NCBI GenBank assembly: GCA_002315935.1
Contig: DCII01000015.1
Span: forward strand, 1-26,427
Length of the DNA: 26,427 bases
Source: Ruminococcaceae bacterium UBA1730
GTDB lineage: Bacteria > Bacillota > Clostridia > Oscillospirales > Acutalibacteraceae
Direction of reading: 5' to 3'
A program made the translations under genes and the position numbers. A model generated the notes under the pieces. That model saw only the letters and a list, made by a program, of their open reading frames with translations, was not told where the DNA came from and ran no database searches. Every line of letters begins with the position of its first letter. Within the stretch, counting starts at the first letter, position 1. This document shows, in pieces, positions 9,237 to 17,074 of this stretch.

Positions 9237-9252
9237 GCAAACAAATGTTTGC
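9237..9252. promoter_or_regulatory. LexA-box-like operator 1
   Basis: GCAAAC-AAAT-GTTTGC is a perfect inverted repeat with the 4-bp spacing of the Gram-positive SOS box (GAAC-N4-GTTC), having A in place of G at the first arm position and T in place of C at the last. It overlaps the -35 of the lexA promoter, as expected for autorepression. Confidence 0.7.
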
Positions 9253-9277
9253 ATTTGATGAACATTTGTGCTATAAT
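9249..9277 (+). promoter_or_regulatory. lexA promoter
   Basis: TTGCAT (9249-9254) and TATAAT (9272-9277) are 17 bp apart. Operator 1 covers the -35 region and operator 2 fills the spacer. The expected transcript start near 9284 gives a leader of about 58 nt. Confidence 0.75.
9260..9271. promoter_or_regulatory. LexA-box-like operator 2
   Basis: GAAC-ATTT-GTGC keeps a perfect left SOS half-site and a degenerate right half-site. Its centre is 21 bp, two helical turns, from that of operator 1, so two LexA dimers would sit on the same DNA face. It directly abuts the -10 element. Confidence 0.6.
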
Positions 9278-9341
9278 ACCTGTGGCAAGGTGCGTAAAGT
9301 GCCGATTTAATTTGAAACAAGAATAATAGAGAGGTATCATT

Positions 9342-9932
9342 ATGAAACAGATAACCCCTATCCAGCAGAAAATATATAATTATCTCCTTGAAAAATCAAA
9401 AGACGGTATGACTCCGAGTGTGCGAGAAATCGGTGCGGCGGTCGGTCTGCGTTCAACCTCTTCGGTTCAGGCAAACCTTGATTCGCTTGAGGCGGCAGGC
9501 TACATTCAGCGACCGCCTATGCTTAAGAGATGCATCAAGATTGTCGGTCAGGCAGAAAATGTTGCACAGGTCCCCCTGCTCGGAACCGTTACCGCAGGTT
9601 CACCAATTCTTGCTGTTCAGGACATTGAAGGCTATCTTCCGTTTTCGCTTCCGGGTTCGCAGGATAAGGAGCTTTTTGCCCTTCGTGTGCGTGGTCAGAG
9701 CATGATTCAGGCAGGAATTCTTGACGGCGATATTGTTATAGTTGAAAGAACTCCGACAGCGGTCAACGGCGACATGGTTGTTGCTCTCATTGATGATTCG
9801 GCAACCGTCAAAACATTCTATAAGGAAAACGGTCATTTTCGCCTTCAGCCGCAGAATGACACCTATGAACCGATTATCGTTGACGAGGTTATAATTCTCG
9901 GCAAGGTTATTGCAAGCTACCGTTATTATTAA
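9342..9932 (+). CDS. lexA: LexA repressor, SOS response regulator
   Basis: This 196-residue protein is a full-length LexA. The N-terminal winged helix-turn-helix (about 1-65) contains PSVREIGAAVGLRSTSSVQ. The self-cleavage bond is Ala85-Gly86 in GTVTAGSP. The S24-type catalytic dyad is Ser120 in GQSM and Lys157 in ATVKTF. LexA represses SOS genes and cleaves itself when RecA filaments form on damaged DNA. The ATG follows an AGAGAGG ribosome binding site. Two operator-like sites in its own promoter indicate autoregulation. It is a single-gene unit bounded by a terminator, and no dinB, recA or sulA-type neighbour lies in the window. Confidence 0.97.
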   Translation: MKQITPIQQKIYNYLLEKSKDGMTPSVREIGAAVGLRSTSSVQANLDSLEAAGYIQRPPMLKRCIKIVGQAENVAQVPLLGTVTAGSPILAVQDIEGYLPFSLPGSQDKELFALRVRGQSMIQAGILDGDIVIVERTPTAVNGDMVVALIDDSATVKTFYKENGHFRLQPQNDTYEPIIVDEVIILGKVIASYRYY

Positions 9933-9950
9933 TACCATGATATTTATTAT

Positions 9951-9978
9951 GCCTGTGGGTTTTCCACGGGCATTTTTT
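9951..9978 (+). terminator. lexA intrinsic terminator
   Basis: GCCTGTGG and CCACGGGC pair over 8 bp, including one G-T pair, around a GTTTT loop, followed by ATTTTTT. Confidence 0.8.
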
Positions 9979-10024
9979 AATTTCTCTTAAGAATTTCTTT
10001 ATTCTTTTTTAATTGGTTTGGCAA

Positions 10025-10053
10025 TTGTTTCTTAATCGAAAAACGAATAGAAT
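10025..10053 (+). promoter_or_regulatory. Possible promoter for the orphan exported protein
   Basis: TTGTTT (10025-10030), a 17-bp spacer and TAGAAT (10048-10053) lie immediately before the palindromic repeat. If real, transcription would start within the repeat and place part of it in the 5' leader. The -35 is weak. Confidence 0.35.
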
Positions 10054-10105
10054 TAAGGAAACGCCGAATAAATCGGCAAGCAAAATTTAATCAGCGTATC
10101 CTTAA
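10054..10105. repeat. 52-bp dispersed palindromic repeat, copy 1
   Basis: This copy matches the one at 26084-26135 at 48 of 52 positions. It begins TAAGGAAACGCC, has the shared centre AATCGGCAAGCAA and ends GCGTATCCTTAA. The two 18-nt arms flank a 9-nt loop (GGCAAGCAA) and pair at 14 of 18 positions; extra outer AA/TT pairs extend the end. It sits in the leader of the orphan exported gene, 27 bp before its start codon. It resembles a REP- or MITE-type element; no coding capacity is present. Confidence 0.85.
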
Positions 10106-10132
10106 ACAACAATTAAAAAAGGAGTCACCACC

Positions 10133-11062
10133 ATGAAAAAATTAATCTCATTACTTTTATCAATTATCATCGCATTTTCAGTCTGCTGCGTTTCGGGTTT
10201 TGCAGAAAATAATCCCATGGTAATATGCTCGGAATATTTTTCAGAAGAATATATTTATGCTGAATTCTATGATTCCTATTATCCTAATGAATCCGGCTCG
10301 GAAATCGAACTGACATATGAATCGGGAAGAAAAATTGTCGCTAACCGGGCAAATGATGAAACTTCAATAAAAGAGAATGAATATTTTGTGGTTCTTCCAA
10401 ACGAGCAATGCAGCCGTACAGGTCTTCTCATTATGGCAGATTCCGAGTTTTCGGAAGACAGAATAACAGAAATAAATTTTGCGGCAGAATCCTTTGTTCT
10501 TAATGGGACAGAGCTTTCATCCGAAGAAATTTCAACAGTAAATGATACCAAGAGCCAATACACATATAAATTCTCATTTACATTAAGACGAGACCACAAA
10601 GGGAATTTAACATCTTATTGCGATGACTTTTATGTGGGCTGTTCAGCATTCATACACTCGGATATTCCGAACGGTCTGTTAAATACATTTTCTCTTGAAA
10701 TAACAACCCCGAGCGGCGTGACAACAACAGTAATTAACGGAATTGATTCAGACTTTGGATATCAGTATCTTTTCGAAGAGTCGGGCGAATACACTTTCAC
10801 GGCATTGTGCAACGGAAAAATCTGCTATCAGGTCAAGAAAGATGTACCTTCAAAGGAAGAAGCGAAAAAAGAAAAGATCAAATATGCTATGGATCAATTA
10901 CTGTACATACCCCGTTATTGCGTTGAAGCTGTATTGTTATCGCCTCTTCTGTTGCTTTTTACATTGTGTCCTGCTATTTTATTATTAAACTTACCTATAG
11001 GTTTGTTTGCAGAAATGTTTTCAGATTTTTCAGAGCTTTTTAACATTCTTTTCAAATTCTGA
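10133..11062 (+). CDS. Orphan exported membrane-anchored protein
   Basis: The product is 309 residues and I do not recognise it. It has a clear Sec signal peptide (MKKLISLLLSIIIAFSVCCVSGFA, cleavage after the final Ala likely). An acidic, Ser/Tyr/Glu-rich extracellular region of about 220 residues follows. The part around 170-240 (NTFSLEITTPSGVTTTVI, then GEYTFTALCNGK) reads like an Ig-like beta-sandwich. A Lys/Glu-rich linker (SKEEAKKEKIK) leads to a long hydrophobic segment (about 262-285, AVLLSPLLLLFTLCPAILLL) near the C-terminus. Extracellular cysteines at several positions could form disulfides. The ATG is supported by AAAGGAG 9 nt upstream. The gene is visibly richer in A/T and TTA codons than its neighbours and is flanked by a repeat, which suggests an accessory or transferred origin. 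The stop codon is TGA. Confidence 0.75.
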   Translation: MKKLISLLLSIIIAFSVCCVSGFAENNPMVICSEYFSEEYIYAEFYDSYYPNESGSEIELTYESGRKIVANRANDETSIKENEYFVVLPNEQCSRTGLLIMADSEFSEDRITEINFAAESFVLNGTELSSEEISTVNDTKSQYTYKFSFTLRRDHKGNLTSYCDDFYVGCSAFIHSDIPNGLLNTFSLEITTPSGVTTTVINGIDSDFGYQYLFEESGEYTFTALCNGKICYQVKKDVPSKEEAKKEKIKYAMDQLLYIPRYCVEAVLLSPLLLLFTLCPAILLLNLPIGLFAEMFSDFSELFNILFKF

Positions 11063-11076
11063 TACTCCAATCGCCA

Positions 11077-11118
11077 AAAGGCTCACCCGTCAATTCAGGT
11101 GAGCCTTCATTTTCTTTA
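11077..11118. terminator. Bidirectional terminator between convergent genes
   Basis: AAGGCTCACC and GGTGAGCCTT form a 10-bp stem around a loop of roughly 10 nt. T-rich sequence follows on the plus strand (CATTTTCTTT) and TTTT is contained in the minus-strand arm end. It serves the orphan exported gene and the end of the serA operon. Confidence 0.75.
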
Positions 11119-11127
11119 TTGAACTAA

Positions 11128-12276
11128 TCAGCCGAGAACTCTTACTCTGATTGCACCTTCAACATCGGCATTGAATGCCTTGTCGGTGTCAACAACAGTG
11201 TAACCCATACCCTTCTTGGCGGCGGTGAAAAGATTCTTGACTGCAGCTCCGTCTGCCGAAGCGGCGGCAACTGCCTTTGCACCGAAATCTGCATCTTCCT
11301 TATGGATGAAGCAGGTACGGACTGTGAAGGCTTCGGGAAGCTTTGCATTGGGAAGGTTGACGGAATTCTTTATTTCGCCCTTCTCAAGATAATCGGCAAC
11401 CTCCTGAGCCGCCATAGCCGCACAGTTATCTTCGCTTTCGGGAGTTGATGCACCGAGGTGAGGAATAGCCGTTACGCCGGCAACACCAATCTGCTCATCG
11501 GTCGGGAAATCTGTTACATAAGCGGCGGCCTTTCCGCTTTCGAGAGCGGCAACCATGTCTGCGGAAGCAACAAGCTCTCCACGGGCAAAGTTGAGAATTC
11601 TTATGCCATCCTTCATCTTTGCGAATGAATCGGCATTGATAAGTCCTCTTGTGCCGTCATTGAGAGGAAGATGAAGAGTGATATAATCGCTTGCGGCAAA
11701 AACTGCATCGAGGTCAGCGGTGACTTCAATTCCCTCTGCCTTGAAAGCTTCGGCTTTTTCTTCCGAAAGGAAGGGGTCATAACCGATAACCTTCATGCCG
11801 AGAGCCTTTGCACCTTCTGCAACGAGAGCACCGATAGCACCCATGCCGACAACGCCGAGGGTCTTGCCGAGAATTTCAGGACCTGCGAAAGCACCCTTGC
11901 CTTTTTCAACGAGCTTACCTACTGCATCGCCTTCGCCCTTGAGAGTTTTGCACCAATCAATTGATTCCGCAACCTTTCTTGAAGCGAGGAAGAGAGCACA
12001 GAGAACAAGCTCCTTAACAGCGTTTGCGTTTGCACCGGGAGTGTTGAAAACAACAACGCCCTTTTCTGCAAAATCGGCAACGGGAATATTGTTGACACCT
12101 GCACCTGCTCTTGCGATTGCAACGGTTTTTTCGTTGAGTGTCATTTCGTGCATTGATGCCGAACGGACAAGAATTGCATCGGGAGCATCAAAATTATCTG
12201 CACAGTTATATTTTGCGGAATCGAGCTTATCGAGACCGATTTTAGAAATCTTATTTAATGTGAGAATATCAAACAT
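11128..12276 (-). CDS. serA: D-3-phosphoglycerate dehydrogenase
   Basis: This enzyme oxidises 3-phosphoglycerate to 3-phosphohydroxypyruvate with NAD, the first step of serine synthesis. The 382-residue protein is the short form found in many Bacillota. It has the D-isomer-specific dehydrogenase fold, with the Rossmann glycine motif GMGAIG at 144-149, the substrate-binding/catalytic Arg232 in NFARGEL and the catalytic His273 in IPHLGAST. The C-terminal 80 residues (from about 305) resemble a reduced ACT-like domain rather than the full regulatory tail of the E. coli enzyme, so feedback by serine may differ. The start at 12276 is set by GAGGAGG; a longer frame with 27 extra residues overlaps serC and has no support. 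It is 13 nt downstream of serC and last in the operon. Confidence 0.93.
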   Translation of the reverse strand: MFDILTLNKISKIGLDKLDSAKYNCADNFDAPDAILVRSASMHEMTLNEKTVAIARAGAGVNNIPVADFAEKGVVVFNTPGANANAVKELVLCALFLASRKVAESIDWCKTLKGEGDAVGKLVEKGKGAFAGPEILGKTLGVVGMGAIGALVAEGAKALGMKVIGYDPFLSEEKAEAFKAEGIEVTADLDAVFAASDYITLHLPLNDGTRGLINADSFAKMKDGIRILNFARGELVASADMVAALESGKAAAYVTDFPTDEQIGVAGVTAIPHLGASTPESEDNCAAMAAQEVADYLEKGEIKNSVNLPNAKLPEAFTVRTCFIHKEDADFGAKAVAAASADGAAVKNLFTAAKKGMGYTVVDTDKAFNADVEGAIRVRVLG

Positions 12277-12289
12277 TGCCTTATCCTCC

Positions 12290-13369
12290 TCAGTTGTTCT
12301 TTTCGAACTTGCCCATGAAATCAACAAGCTTTTCAACGCCTTCGATGGGCATTGCATTATAGATGCTTGCTCTCATGCCGCCGACTGAACGGTGACCCTT
12401 GAGGTTAACGAAGCCTGCTTCTGCGGCTTCCTTAACGAACTTTGCGTTAAGCTCATCGCTCTCGGTAACGAAGGTAACGTTCATCATTGAACGGTCGCTC
12501 TTCTTAACGGGGTTGTTGAACATCTTACTGTTGTCAATGAAATCATAGAGGATTGCCGCCTTCTTCTCGTTATGGAGCTTCATTGCTTCAAGGCCGCCGA
12601 TATTCTTGATCCACTCAAGAACAAGTCCGCACATATAAATTGACCAGCACGGAGGAGTGTTATACATTGAATCGTTATCTGCGAGAGTCTTATAATCGAG
12701 CATTGTGGGAGTATAATCTCTTGCATTGCCGAGAAGGTCTTCTCTTGCGATGATAACCGTAAGACCTGCGGGAGCAACATTCTTCTGAGCACCGCCGTAA
12801 ACAACGCCGTATTTTGAAACATCCATAGGCTCTGAAAGGAAGCAGGATGAAACATCGGCAATGAGAGGAACATTGCCCGTGTCGGGAAGCTCTGTGAAAC
12901 GGGTTCCGTAGATTGTATTGTTCTGGCAGATATAGAAATAGTCTGCATCAGGAGTAAAATCAGCCTTGTTAAGCTCGGGAATGCAGGTGAAATTCTGTTC
13001 CTTTGAGGAAGCAACTGCCTTAACATCGCCGTATTTCTGAGCTTCTTTATAAGCCTTTGTTGAGAACTGACCCGAAAGAACATAATCCGCTTTGCCGCTA
13101 CCGTTCATGAAATTGAGGGGAATAGCCGCAAACTGAGTTGAAGCTCCGCCCTGTGCGAAAATGATTTTGTAGTTATCGGGAACATTAAGAACCTCTTTGA
13201 AAAGCTGCTGAGCACCGAAGATGATTGGCTCATAAGCCTTTGAGCGGTGTGACATTTCCATAACCGACTGACCTGTTCCCTTGTAATCAAGCATTTCAGC
13301 CGCTGCACGGTTGAGAACGCTTTCGGGAAGCATTGAAGGACCTGCTGAAAAATTAAATACTCTTGCCAT
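12290..13369 (-). CDS. serC: Phosphoserine aminotransferase
   Basis: A PLP-dependent class V aminotransferase that converts 3-phosphohydroxypyruvate and glutamate to phosphoserine, the second step of serine synthesis. The 359 residues match the family's normal length. It begins with the characteristic FNFSAGPSMLP. The phosphate/PLP-binding GGAST is near residues 74-78, and the PLP-binding lysine is Lys196 in YGGAQKNVAPAG. Arg42, in the MEMSHRSKAYEPI segment, is the usual substrate-phosphate contact. An AAAGGGTG ribosome binding site precedes the ATG. It is immediately upstream of serA, and phosphoserine phosphatase (serB) is not in the window. Confidence 0.96.
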   Translation of the reverse strand: MARVFNFSAGPSMLPESVLNRAAAEMLDYKGTGQSVMEMSHRSKAYEPIIFGAQQLFKEVLNVPDNYKIIFAQGGASTQFAAIPLNFMNGSGKADYVLSGQFSTKAYKEAQKYGDVKAVASSKEQNFTCIPELNKADFTPDADYFYICQNNTIYGTRFTELPDTGNVPLIADVSSCFLSEPMDVSKYGVVYGGAQKNVAPAGLTVIIAREDLLGNARDYTPTMLDYKTLADNDSMYNTPPCWSIYMCGLVLEWIKNIGGLEAMKLHNEKKAAILYDFIDNSKMFNNPVKKSDRSMMNVTFVTESDELNAKFVKEAAEAGFVNLKGHRSVGGMRASIYNAMPIEGVEKLVDFMGKFEKNN

Positions 13370-13390
13370 AATTAAAACACCCTTTACAGT

Positions 13391-15178
13391 TTATTCTTCT
13401 GTTTTCATTTCTGTGATGCCGAGATCCTTAAGCTGAATATCATCAACTGTTGCAGGACAATCGGTCATCGGTTCGCTCGCATTCTGAACCTTCGGATAAG
13501 CAATAACATCACGGAGAGATTCACAGCCGAGCATCTGCATGATAAGTCTGTCAAGACCGATACCCATTCCGCCGTGGGGAGGAGCACCGTATTTGAAGGC
13601 ATCAAGGAGATAGCCGAATTTCGTATGAGCTTCTTCATCGGAAAGACCGAGAAGAGAGAAAATTCTTGCCTGGAGGTCGGGATTGGTAATTCTGATTGAA
13701 CCCGAGCAAAGCTCAATACCGTTGAGAACGAGGTCATATGCCTTTGCTCTGACCCTTGCTTTGTCGGTTTCAAGATATTCAAGGCATTCATCCATAGGCG
13801 AAGTGAACGGATGATGCATTGCAACGAACTGACCAAGCTCTTCATCCCAATCAAAGAACGGGAATTCCGTTATCCAAAGGAGATTATACTGACCCTCTGG
13901 GATAATGTCAAGCTTCTTAGCGACAATCTGACGAAGTGCACCGAGAACCGAGAGAACCGTATTGTTCTTTGTGTCACCGACAATAATAACAACATCGCCG
14001 GCTTTTGCATCAGCCTTTGCAAGAACTGCATTCATTTCATCTTCCGTGAGGAACTTGCCGAATGACGAGCTGAAAGTGCCGTCTTCGTTAAGTCTTACCC
14101 ATGCAAGACCCTTTGCACCGATACCCTTTGCGGTTTCGGTAAGCTTATCAATTTCTTTTCGTGTGAGAACATTGACAGCATTCTTTGCGGTAATTCCACG
14201 AACGGAGCCGCCGGCTTCTATCGCACCTGTGAACACGCCGAATCCGCAGGATTTGACGATTTCGCTCAGGTCATAAATTTCAAGTCCATAGCGGGTGTCG
14301 GGCTTATCACTGCCGAAACGCTCCATTGCTTCCTTATAAGTAAGTCTGGGAAGGGGAAGCTGAACATCAACGCCGAGAGCCTCTTTGAAAACTCTCTTCA
14401 TGTAGCCCTCACCGATTGCAAGAACATCTTCCATGTCAACGAAAGACATTTCAAGGTCAATCTGGGTGAATTCCGGCTGACGGTCTGCACGAAGGTCTTC
14501 ATCACGGAAGCAACGGGCAATCTGCATATAGCGGTCAAAACCGGCTACCATCGAAAGCTGTTTATAAAGCTGAGGACTTTGGGGAAGGGCATAGAACTTG
14601 CCCTTATGAACACGGCTGGGAACAAGATAGTCTCTTGCACCCTCGGGAGTTGACTTGATGAGAATAGGAGTTTCAATCTCTATAAAGCCGTTTTCGTCAA
14701 AATAATCTCTTGTAATCTTCGCAATTTTGTGACGCATGAGAATATTCTTCTGAAGGTCAGGGCGGCGAAGGTCAAGATAGCGGTATTTAAGCCTTGTAAG
14801 CTCCGCTGTCTGACAATTGTCAACGATTTCGAAGGGAGGGGTTTCACTCTTCGAAAGAACACGGAGGTCTTCAACCTCGATTTCAATTTCACCTGTCGGA
14901 ATTTCCATGTTCTTCGATGAACGCTCTCTGACAACGCCCTTTGCCATGAGCACATATTCACTTCTTACGGCAAAAGCCTTGTCAAAAATTTCCTTATCGG
15001 TCTTTTCGTCAAATGCGAGCTGAACAACGCCTTCTCTGTCACGAAGGTCAACAAAGATAAGTGCACCGAGGTCTCTCTGTCGTTGAACCCAACCTGCAAC
15101 AACAACGGTTCTGCCGACATCCGATGCACGGAGCTTGCCGCAGTAATCCGTTCTTTTAAGTCCGGTCATAAAATCCAT
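13391..15178 (-). CDS. aspS: Aspartyl-tRNA synthetase
   Basis: A bacterial-type class II synthetase of 595 residues, the usual length. It has an N-terminal OB-fold anticodon-binding domain (GWVQRQRDLGALIFVDLRDR near 31-50). The catalytic core has motif 2 in ARCFRDEDLRADRQPEFTQ, and the bacterial GAD insertion domain spans about 300-420. The hallmark MHHPFTSP and motif 3 in GIGLDRLIMQ come near the C-terminus. It charges tRNA-Asp. Whether it also mischarges tRNA-Asn (non-discriminating type) cannot be settled here. The first ATG at 15178 was kept because AAAGGA lies about 10 nt upstream; an ATG three codons later is possible. It follows hisS after 27 nt, the common hisS-aspS pairing. Confidence 0.97.
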   Translation of the reverse strand: MDFMTGLKRTDYCGKLRASDVGRTVVVAGWVQRQRDLGALIFVDLRDREGVVQLAFDEKTDKEIFDKAFAVRSEYVLMAKGVVRERSSKNMEIPTGEIEIEVEDLRVLSKSETPPFEIVDNCQTAELTRLKYRYLDLRRPDLQKNILMRHKIAKITRDYFDENGFIEIETPILIKSTPEGARDYLVPSRVHKGKFYALPQSPQLYKQLSMVAGFDRYMQIARCFRDEDLRADRQPEFTQIDLEMSFVDMEDVLAIGEGYMKRVFKEALGVDVQLPLPRLTYKEAMERFGSDKPDTRYGLEIYDLSEIVKSCGFGVFTGAIEAGGSVRGITAKNAVNVLTRKEIDKLTETAKGIGAKGLAWVRLNEDGTFSSSFGKFLTEDEMNAVLAKADAKAGDVVIIVGDTKNNTVLSVLGALRQIVAKKLDIIPEGQYNLLWITEFPFFDWDEELGQFVAMHHPFTSPMDECLEYLETDKARVRAKAYDLVLNGIELCSGSIRITNPDLQARIFSLLGLSDEEAHTKFGYLLDAFKYGAPPHGGMGIGLDRLIMQMLGCESLRDVIAYPKVQNASEPMTDCPATVDDIQLKDLGITEMKTEE

Positions 15179-15205
15179 TTATTATCTGTCCTTTCGGAAT
15201 AAAAA

Positions 15206-16543
15206 TCAAAGTAAAGCAGTAAGGTCAATTCCGTCTGCTACGCCTATGCTTTCGCCGAGAGCGGCAGTTTCACGGCGGAGCATGAAATTCATGAATTCAT
15301 CGGCAAGCTCATCAAGCTTAATATCAAAGGCTTCGCCGTTGGTCATATCCTTGAGCTTTGCCGAGCCTGATGCGATTTCATCATCGCCGAGAACCATTGT
15401 GTATTTTGCATCAATCTTATCTGCGAACTTCATCTGTGCCTTGAGCGAACGACCTGCAACATCCGTCTGTGCACCGACTCCTGCGGCACGAAGGTCGGTT
15501 ACAAGAGCCATTGCCTTAACGGAAGCATTTTCGCCCATAGGAGCAATATAAATATCACAGCTGTCGGGAGTGGGAAGCTCAATTCCCTGCGACTGAAGAA
15601 GCATAAGAAGTCTGCCCGTGCCCATTCCGAAGCCGAGAGCCGGTGTTTTCGGGCCGCCAAGCTCTTCAACAAGTCCGTCATATCTTCCACCGCCGCAGAC
15701 TGTTCCCTGTGCACCGATGTCGGTTGAAACGAACTCAAAAACGGTTCTTGTGTAATAATCAAGACCTCTTACGATTTTGGGATTGACGGTGAAATCTATA
15801 TTCATTGCGGTGAGATACTTTTTAACGCTCTCAAAATGAGCGGAGCATTCATCGCAGATATAGTCAATAATAACGGGAGCATCCTTGCTGATGTCCTTGC
15901 AGATGGGACTTTTGCAGTCAAGAATTCTCATGGGATTCTTTTCAAGCCTTTCAAGGCAGGTAGGACAAAGGTTTTCCTTCTTTGCTTCGAAATACGCCTT
16001 GAGAGCTTCGTGATATTTCTTCCTGCATTCGGGGCAACCGATTGAATTGAGCTGAAGTTCTATTCCCTCAACGCCGAGGAAAGCGAAAATTTCATTTGCA
16101 AGAGAAATTACCTCTGCATCTGCGGCAGGAGAAGCCGTTCCGAGCATTTCAACGCCGAACTGCTGGAATTCCCTCCATCTGCCTGCCTGCGGTTTTTCAT
16201 AGCGGTAACAGTTGAGAATGTAGCAGAGCTTCTGCGGAAGAGTCTCGTTGAAAAGTCCGTGCTCAAGAAAAGCTCTTACTGCACCTGCCGTTCCTTCTGG
16301 GCGAAGAGTGATTGACCTGCCGCCCTTGTCGTCAAAGGTATACATTTCCTTCTGCACAACATCGGTGGTGTCGCCTACGCCACGCTGAAAAAGCTCCGTA
16401 TGTTCAAAAACAGGTGTTCTGATTTCTCTGAATCCGAATTTGCCTGCAATATCGAGAACAGTCTGCTCGATAAACTGATTTTTATAAACTTCTGTGGGCA
16501 TTATATCCTGAGTGCCCTTAATTGCTTTGGTTAAAAGTGCCAT
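15206..16543 (-). CDS. hisS: Histidyl-tRNA synthetase
   Basis: A class II synthetase of 445 residues. Motif 2 is RYEKPQAGRWREFQQFG near 114-130, the histidine-specific motif RGLDYYTRTVFEF is at 259-271, and motif 3 is GFGMGTGRL at 304-312. A cysteine-rich insertion lies between, with CxxC pairs at 170/173, 193/196 and 230/233 plus Cys210 and Cys215. It is a potential metal site, seen in other Bacillota HisRS as far as I recall. The C-terminal anticodon-binding domain starts near residue 325. The stop is TGA. The ATG follows AAAGGAAG. It is 93 nt after mgsA, with two possible RNA hairpins in the gap. There is no T-box-sized leader. Confidence 0.97.
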   Translation of the reverse strand: MALLTKAIKGTQDIMPTEVYKNQFIEQTVLDIAGKFGFREIRTPVFEHTELFQRGVGDTTDVVQKEMYTFDDKGGRSITLRPEGTAGAVRAFLEHGLFNETLPQKLCYILNCYRYEKPQAGRWREFQQFGVEMLGTASPAADAEVISLANEIFAFLGVEGIELQLNSIGCPECRKKYHEALKAYFEAKKENLCPTCLERLEKNPMRILDCKSPICKDISKDAPVIIDYICDECSAHFESVKKYLTAMNIDFTVNPKIVRGLDYYTRTVFEFVSTDIGAQGTVCGGGRYDGLVEELGGPKTPALGFGMGTGRLLMLLQSQGIELPTPDSCDIYIAPMGENASVKAMALVTDLRAAGVGAQTDVAGRSLKAQMKFADKIDAKYTMVLGDDEIASGSAKLKDMTNGEAFDIKLDELADEFMNFMLRRETAALGESIGVADGIDLTALL

Positions 16544-16569
16544 ATATCATCTTCCTTTAAAGTTTGCAA

Positions 16570-16591
16570 GGGGTCATCCTCAGATGACCCC
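16570..16591 (-). other. Perfect hairpin between mgsA and hisS
   Basis: GGGGTCATC and GATGACCCC form a 9-bp stem with a 4-nt loop in the mgsA-hisS gap. No T-run follows on the minus strand, so it does not look like a complete terminator. It could be an attenuator element, an RNase processing site or an mRNA stability element that sets different mgsA and synthetase levels. Confidence 0.5.
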
Positions 16592-16636
16592 CGGAATGAT
16601 TGAGATTGGGGGCATTTCTGCCGCCGGCTGAACGGT

Positions 16637-17038
16637 TTATTTCGGATTTACAATGTCACGCCAGTCGAGGTCTCCTCTTGCGAGCGAATGAATAAGAGCC
16701 TCGGCAGTTGCAATGTTGGTTGCAACCGGAATATTGTGAACATCGCAAAGTCTTAACAGAGTTGCTTCGTTCGGTTCATGAGGTTTTGCGGTAAGGGGAT
16801 CTCTGAATATGAGAAGCAAATCAATCTCATTGCAGGCTATGCTTGAAGCGACCTGCTGATCTCCGCCCTGAGAACCGCTCATAAATGAAGTTATTTCCAA
16901 CCCCGTAGCTTCCGAAACCATCTTGCCGGTTGTGCCGGTTGCGAAGATGTTGTGTCTGCTCAGAATTCCGCAATAAGCGATGCAGAACTGAACCATAAGC
17001 TCCTTTTTGGCATCATGTGCTATCAACGCAATATTCAT
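16637..17038 (-). CDS. mgsA: Methylglyoxal synthase
   Basis: Converts dihydroxyacetone phosphate to methylglyoxal and phosphate, a bypass of lower glycolysis when sugar phosphates build up. The 133 residues are slightly shorter than the 152-residue E. coli enzyme at the N-terminus. Conserved elements are IALIAHDAKK with His8, the phosphate-binding TGTTG at 34-38, SGSQGGDQQ with the catalytic Asp60, FRDPL with Asp80 and the later His87. The ATG follows GGAGGG. It is first in the operon mgsA-hisS-aspS-serC-serA, directly downstream of a near-consensus promoter. Placement with synthetases and serine genes is unusual to my knowledge. Confidence 0.96.
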   Translation of the reverse strand: MNIALIAHDAKKELMVQFCIAYCGILSRHNIFATGTTGKMVSEATGLEITSFMSGSQGGDQQVASSIACNEIDLLLIFRDPLTAKPHEPNEATLLRLCDVHNIPVATNIATAEALIHSLARGDLDWRDIVNPK

Positions 17039-17074
17039 ATTGACCCTCCTTCGTTAATTATGCAAGTTTTTTTC

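Noticed and set aside
12277..12357. 27-residue N-terminal extension of SerA
   Set aside because: It would overlap the end of serC, lacks a ribosome binding site, and the internal ATG after GAGGAGG fits the family start.
16544..16636. T-box leader for hisS
   Set aside because: The gap is only 93 nt, has no AGGGUGGNACCGCG-type T-box sequence and no terminator with a T-run.
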